Below, piece by piece: positions 39,078-41,161 of a stretch of DNA of 41,161 nucleotides. The stretch comes from Conservatibacter flavescens. Lineage in GTDB: Bacteria; Pseudomonadota; Gammaproteobacteria; Enterobacterales; Pasteurellaceae. The stretch lies in the NCBI RefSeq assembly GCF_002795425.1, contig NZ_PHHA01000004.1, positions 1 through 41,161 of the forward strand, in the 5' to 3' direction. Position 1 is the stretch's first letter, and each line of letters starts with the position of its first letter. The notes beneath the pieces were generated by a model. That model worked only from the letters and a program-made list of their open reading frames with translations. It had not been told where the DNA came from and searched no databases. The translations under genes and the position numbers were made by a program.

Positions 39078-39145
39078 AATCTCCAATTATTTCCCTTTTC
39101 TTTGTTCAAAGTACCTTTGGGTAATTTATAGTGGGAAAAATTATG

Positions 39146-39640
39146 CTATTCCTTGTTCTTGTTTTGGCATACCAAGTCTAAATAGCTAAAAGTGCCTGAG
39201 ATTATTAATATAGGGTTAATATAAGAATTTAATTTATTTTCATTTAAGTAATCCTTACCTCTATCCGTATAAAATGTTACGGTTGGAGAATAGTTCTCAT
39301 CATCTAGAGATAATATTAATTTAATCTTTCTATCAGGAAAATTAATTTTCCATTTTAATGTTAGTTCATAAGCATAAATAATAGCATAAATAAAAAAATC
39401 ACCCTTAGCAAAGTCATCTATATGAATGGAGTTAAAAGAGCACTCAAATTCTACTTCATCATCAAAGCTACATAATTCCCCTCTATTTAATCTCTCAAAT
39501 TTTTTTAACAAAGCACAATCATCTTTAATAAAAAAACCATTATCGATAATACTTTTCAGTTCATGATTTAGTTTTTTACTACTTATATCTTTTAATGATA
39601 TCTTAGATAAAAAAGTACACATAGCTTCATTCATTAACAT
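39146..39640 (-). CDS. Candidate immunity protein of module A
   Basis: 164 residues, acidic, mixed alpha/beta, with two short hydrophobic stretches but no signal peptide. I do not recognise the family. GGGAG lies 6 bases before the ATG at 39640, and the gene overlaps the end of the toxin frame by 14 bases; other ATGs at 39634 and 39622 are possible. By place it is the cognate immunity gene of the module A toxin. It is intact although its toxin is interrupted, so it may still protect the cell against siblings that carry the toxin. Confidence 0.65.
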   Translation of the reverse strand: MLMNEAMCTFLSKISLKDISSKKLNHELKSIIDNGFFIKDDCALLKKFERLNRGELCSFDDEVEFECSFNSIHIDDFAKGDFFIYAIIYAYELTLKWKINFPDRKIKLILSLDDENYSPTVTFYTDRGKDYLNENKLNSYINPILIISGTFSYLDLVCQNKNKE

Positions 39641-40259
39641 TTTTTTCTCCCAAGTATTTATTCATGCCTTTTTCTATCGCTTCAAAAAATTCTTTATTTT
39701 CTAATTTTTTATTAACTGACTTAGGAGCATCAGGAAATGTTTTAGAAATAGGATCATAATAAAATTTATTTCCGTTATTATCTTGGTAGTGTATTTGACC
39801 TGCTCTTTTACCTGGATTTGGGTTTTCAATATCAATACGCTCTTTGCCATTTCCTTTCCATACTGTTTTACTATGAACTTGAATTCCATTTTTACCCAAT
39901 AATTCTCCTTTTTCATTTAAAGTATAACTTTTTGTTTTCTTCGCAAACCCAACCTTAGCATCTGAAAGCCCATTTTCTTTTTTCAACATCAAAGCAGCTT
40001 CAAATGCTAAGTCTAACGCTTTTTCTTTTCCTGTTTTTTGTTTTGCTAATTCTTCCCTTGTTAAGTTATTTTCTTCCGTAACAAGCTCATAGAATCGCTG
40101 TTGTTGTGCAGGCGATAGCTTTGAAACTAATGCTGAGACAAAATTGGTATAGTCATCTGCTAATTCATCAGAACGGTTTAATACTCGCTCTACAGTTAGG
40201 CGACAATTTACATCACAATCATTGATTAACTTAGTGCGTTCTTCCTCACTGATGGCTTG
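39627..40259 (-). pseudogene. CdiA-CT module A, 3' part after the nonsense codon (toxin domain)
   Basis: The frame continues without break for 210 codons after the TAG at 40260-40262, but has no ATG, GTG or TTG until 39992. First come 115 codons of the shared translocation domain, then a toxin end that differs from modules B and C: KGNGKERIDIENPNPGKR, QIHYQDNNGNKFYYD and an Ala-Pro-Lys-Ser-Val-Asn-Lys helix near the end. The 'ERIDxENPNPG' pattern recalls polymorphic nuclease toxins (perhaps Ntox24; unverified). It overlaps the immunity gene by 14 bases. Confidence 0.65.
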
Positions 40260-40502
40260 CTATTTATCGAAAACCTCTTCGACTGAATGATTTTCTTCTG
40301 TGGCGTGGTTTAAGTCCTGCCAAAATTGATGTGTATGCGTTGGAGAAAATAAATTATTCTCCACCGCACTTTTCGCTGTATCCGCTCCCAATGCTGCATT
40401 AGCTAGGGTAGTGACGGTGCTGCTGGTGTCGCCGGTATGGGCGGTGGCCGCAGAGAGTATTCCCCCTGCGATACTGCTTAATCCGACGATATGTTGTTTT
40501 TC
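39935..40502 (-). repeat. Pre-toxin repeat, copy in module A
   Basis: The partner of 38473-39041. It differs by scattered substitutions, one of which makes the TAG stop, and has five instead of six Gs in the run. Confidence 0.9.
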
Positions 40503-40637
40503 CTCCTCAGTCAGCTGGGTGGCGGATTTGCCGTAGAGTTTTTCTGCTAAGATTGGCGCGAGGGCTTCTGCGCTGCCGCCGGCTACGGCACCGACCAGAG
40601 CGTTGCCGCCGCTTCTATCATTTATCTTTTTTATCAA
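40260..40637 (-). pseudogene. CdiA-CT module A, 5' part: pre-VENN region and VENN, ends at a nonsense codon
   Basis: About 125 codons. GGNALVGAVAGGSAEALAP, KQHIVGLSSIAGG and GADTAKSAVENN are the conserved segment of large FHA/CdiA exoproteins that leads to the variable tip. It has only a TTG as first start codon and overlaps the end of the upstream frame by 20 bases, in another phase. Codon 126 is TAG where the module B copy has TGG (Trp), so the module is interrupted after SVEEVFDK. A displaced 3' end of an older cdiA allele, or a donor segment. Confidence 0.7.
40363..40371 (-). other. DNA uptake signal at the VENN junction of module A
   Basis: Perfect ACCGCACTT at the same codons as in modules B and C. 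Confidence 0.9.
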
Positions 40638-41161
40638 ACCAATCTTTTGAAAACCAATCTACAACGACTCCTATAGCACCGCATTTTAATGCGTAAATTG
40701 AGGCAGCATAATGAATCTTTAATATCAAATCTATATTCCAATGAATACCAAAATCTTTAAGATTAAGTATTAATGCCCCAATATTAAATGATATAAACGT
40801 AGTAAAAAATATAAGAAATATTCTTTTCATGTAATTACTATCATCGCTATTATTGCTACGAATAATTGAATCTCGTATATTTGGTAATTTTTGAATGGCC
40901 TCACCTGTTATTGTAGATAGAACCTTATTTGGAGCTTTACTCGAACCATAAGCAGCAACTCCAGACAACGCAGCTTCAGATAAACCATCACTACCATTTG
41001 CTAAGCCTGTAGCCATTCCAACTCCCATATTAAAACGCACAACTTCTGCCGATGTTTTAAATATTGGGCTTACTGCTCCTGACGTGACCGCTCCTGCAAA
41101 TTCTGTCATATTAAATTCTTGTCCGCTTAATTGTTGAGCTGCAATACTCAATTTTATCTTA
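40618..41161 (-). CDS. C-terminal end of a CdiA/FhaB-type exoprotein, fused to a two-helix membrane segment (partial, enters from the right)
   Basis: The frame is open to the right edge (codons Lys-Ile-Lys before the TTG at 41151), so the gene begins outside. The first part, GQEFNMTEFAGAVTSGAVSP and DGLSEAALSGVAAYGSS, is Ala/Gly/Ser-rich like the end of large two-partner exoproteins. From Met at 40830 it becomes a 70-residue stretch with two likely membrane helices (KRIFLIFFTTFISFNIGALIL and AASIYALKCGAIGVVVDWF) and a Lys/Asp tail. That stretch looks like a small membrane immunity protein, but its ATG has no ribosome site and it is in frame. Either a chimeric tip, or a toxin-immunity fusion. 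Confidence 0.55.
   Translation of the reverse strand, partial: KIKLSIAAQQLSGQEFNMTEFAGAVTSGAVSPIFKTSAEVVRFNMGVGMATGLANGSDGLSEAALSGVAAYGSSKAPNKVLSTITGEAIQKLPNIRDSIIRSNNSDDSNYMKRIFLIFFTTFISFNIGALILNLKDFGIHWNIDLILKIHYAASIYALKCGAIGVVVDWFSKDWFDKKDK

Overview
The window reads as chromosomal DNA from a member of the Pasteurellaceae, most likely Pasteurella multocida or a near relative. The evidence is an AT-rich genome, 20 perfect copies of the Hin-type DNA uptake signal (AAGTGCGGT / ACCGCACTT) in 41 kb, and protein sequences and gene neighbourhoods close to Haemophilus and Pasteurella (rpsU-dnaG-rpoD, dusB-fis, panF-prmA, accB-accC, the men operon, plsC-ftsP). Species assignment is inference; no database search was possible.

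Layout. 1-600: a tetranucleotide repeat at the very edge, apparently the first codons of a phase-variable leftward gene, then a small lipoprotein gene. 0.58-4.7 kb (minus): an acyl-CoA synthetase, a Gfo/Idh/MocA oxidoreductase and gapA. 4.9-9.95 kb (plus): msrB, the macromolecular synthesis operon rpsU-dnaG-rpoD, and a CHY zinc-finger protein. 9.95-12 kb (minus): bamC and dapA. Then bcp (plus). 12.6-25.8 kb (minus): fis and dusB, prmA, panF and yhdT, accC and accB, aroQ, and a menaquinone operon menF-menD-menH-menB-(unknown periplasmic protein)-menC. 26-32 kb: alaA, lpxH (minus), plsC-ftsP, a HAD phosphatase and a class II glutamine amidotransferase. 32-35.7 kb: a YidE-type transporter (minus) and an SbmA/YddA-type ABC transporter (plus). 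Most convergent gene pairs are separated by clear bidirectional hairpin terminators.

35.67-36.13 kb is a tandem repeat of about 195 bp that contains nested GGGGCGTA-type palindromes. To its right, 36.2-41.16 kb (all minus) is an accessory region: the 3' end of a contact-dependent inhibition (CdiA/FhaB-type) locus whose main gene lies beyond the right edge. It holds a chimeric C-terminus of the large exoprotein and three displaced CdiA-CT modules in series, each marked by the VENN pretoxin motif. Each module is followed by its own candidate immunity gene, and a truncated second copy of the last immunity gene follows. Module A is broken by a TGG-to-TAG nonsense change, module B by an extra G in a G run, and module C has no normal start. 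The immunity genes stay open and have usable translation signals.

The most interesting observation is that in all three modules a perfect DNA uptake signal sequence encodes the Lys-Ser-Ala-Val residues directly before/into VENN, exactly at the toxin-exchange boundary. This suggests that natural transformation supplies and swaps toxin/immunity cassettes in this family. The region looks like a recombination-fed archive of silent toxin tips with retained immunity.
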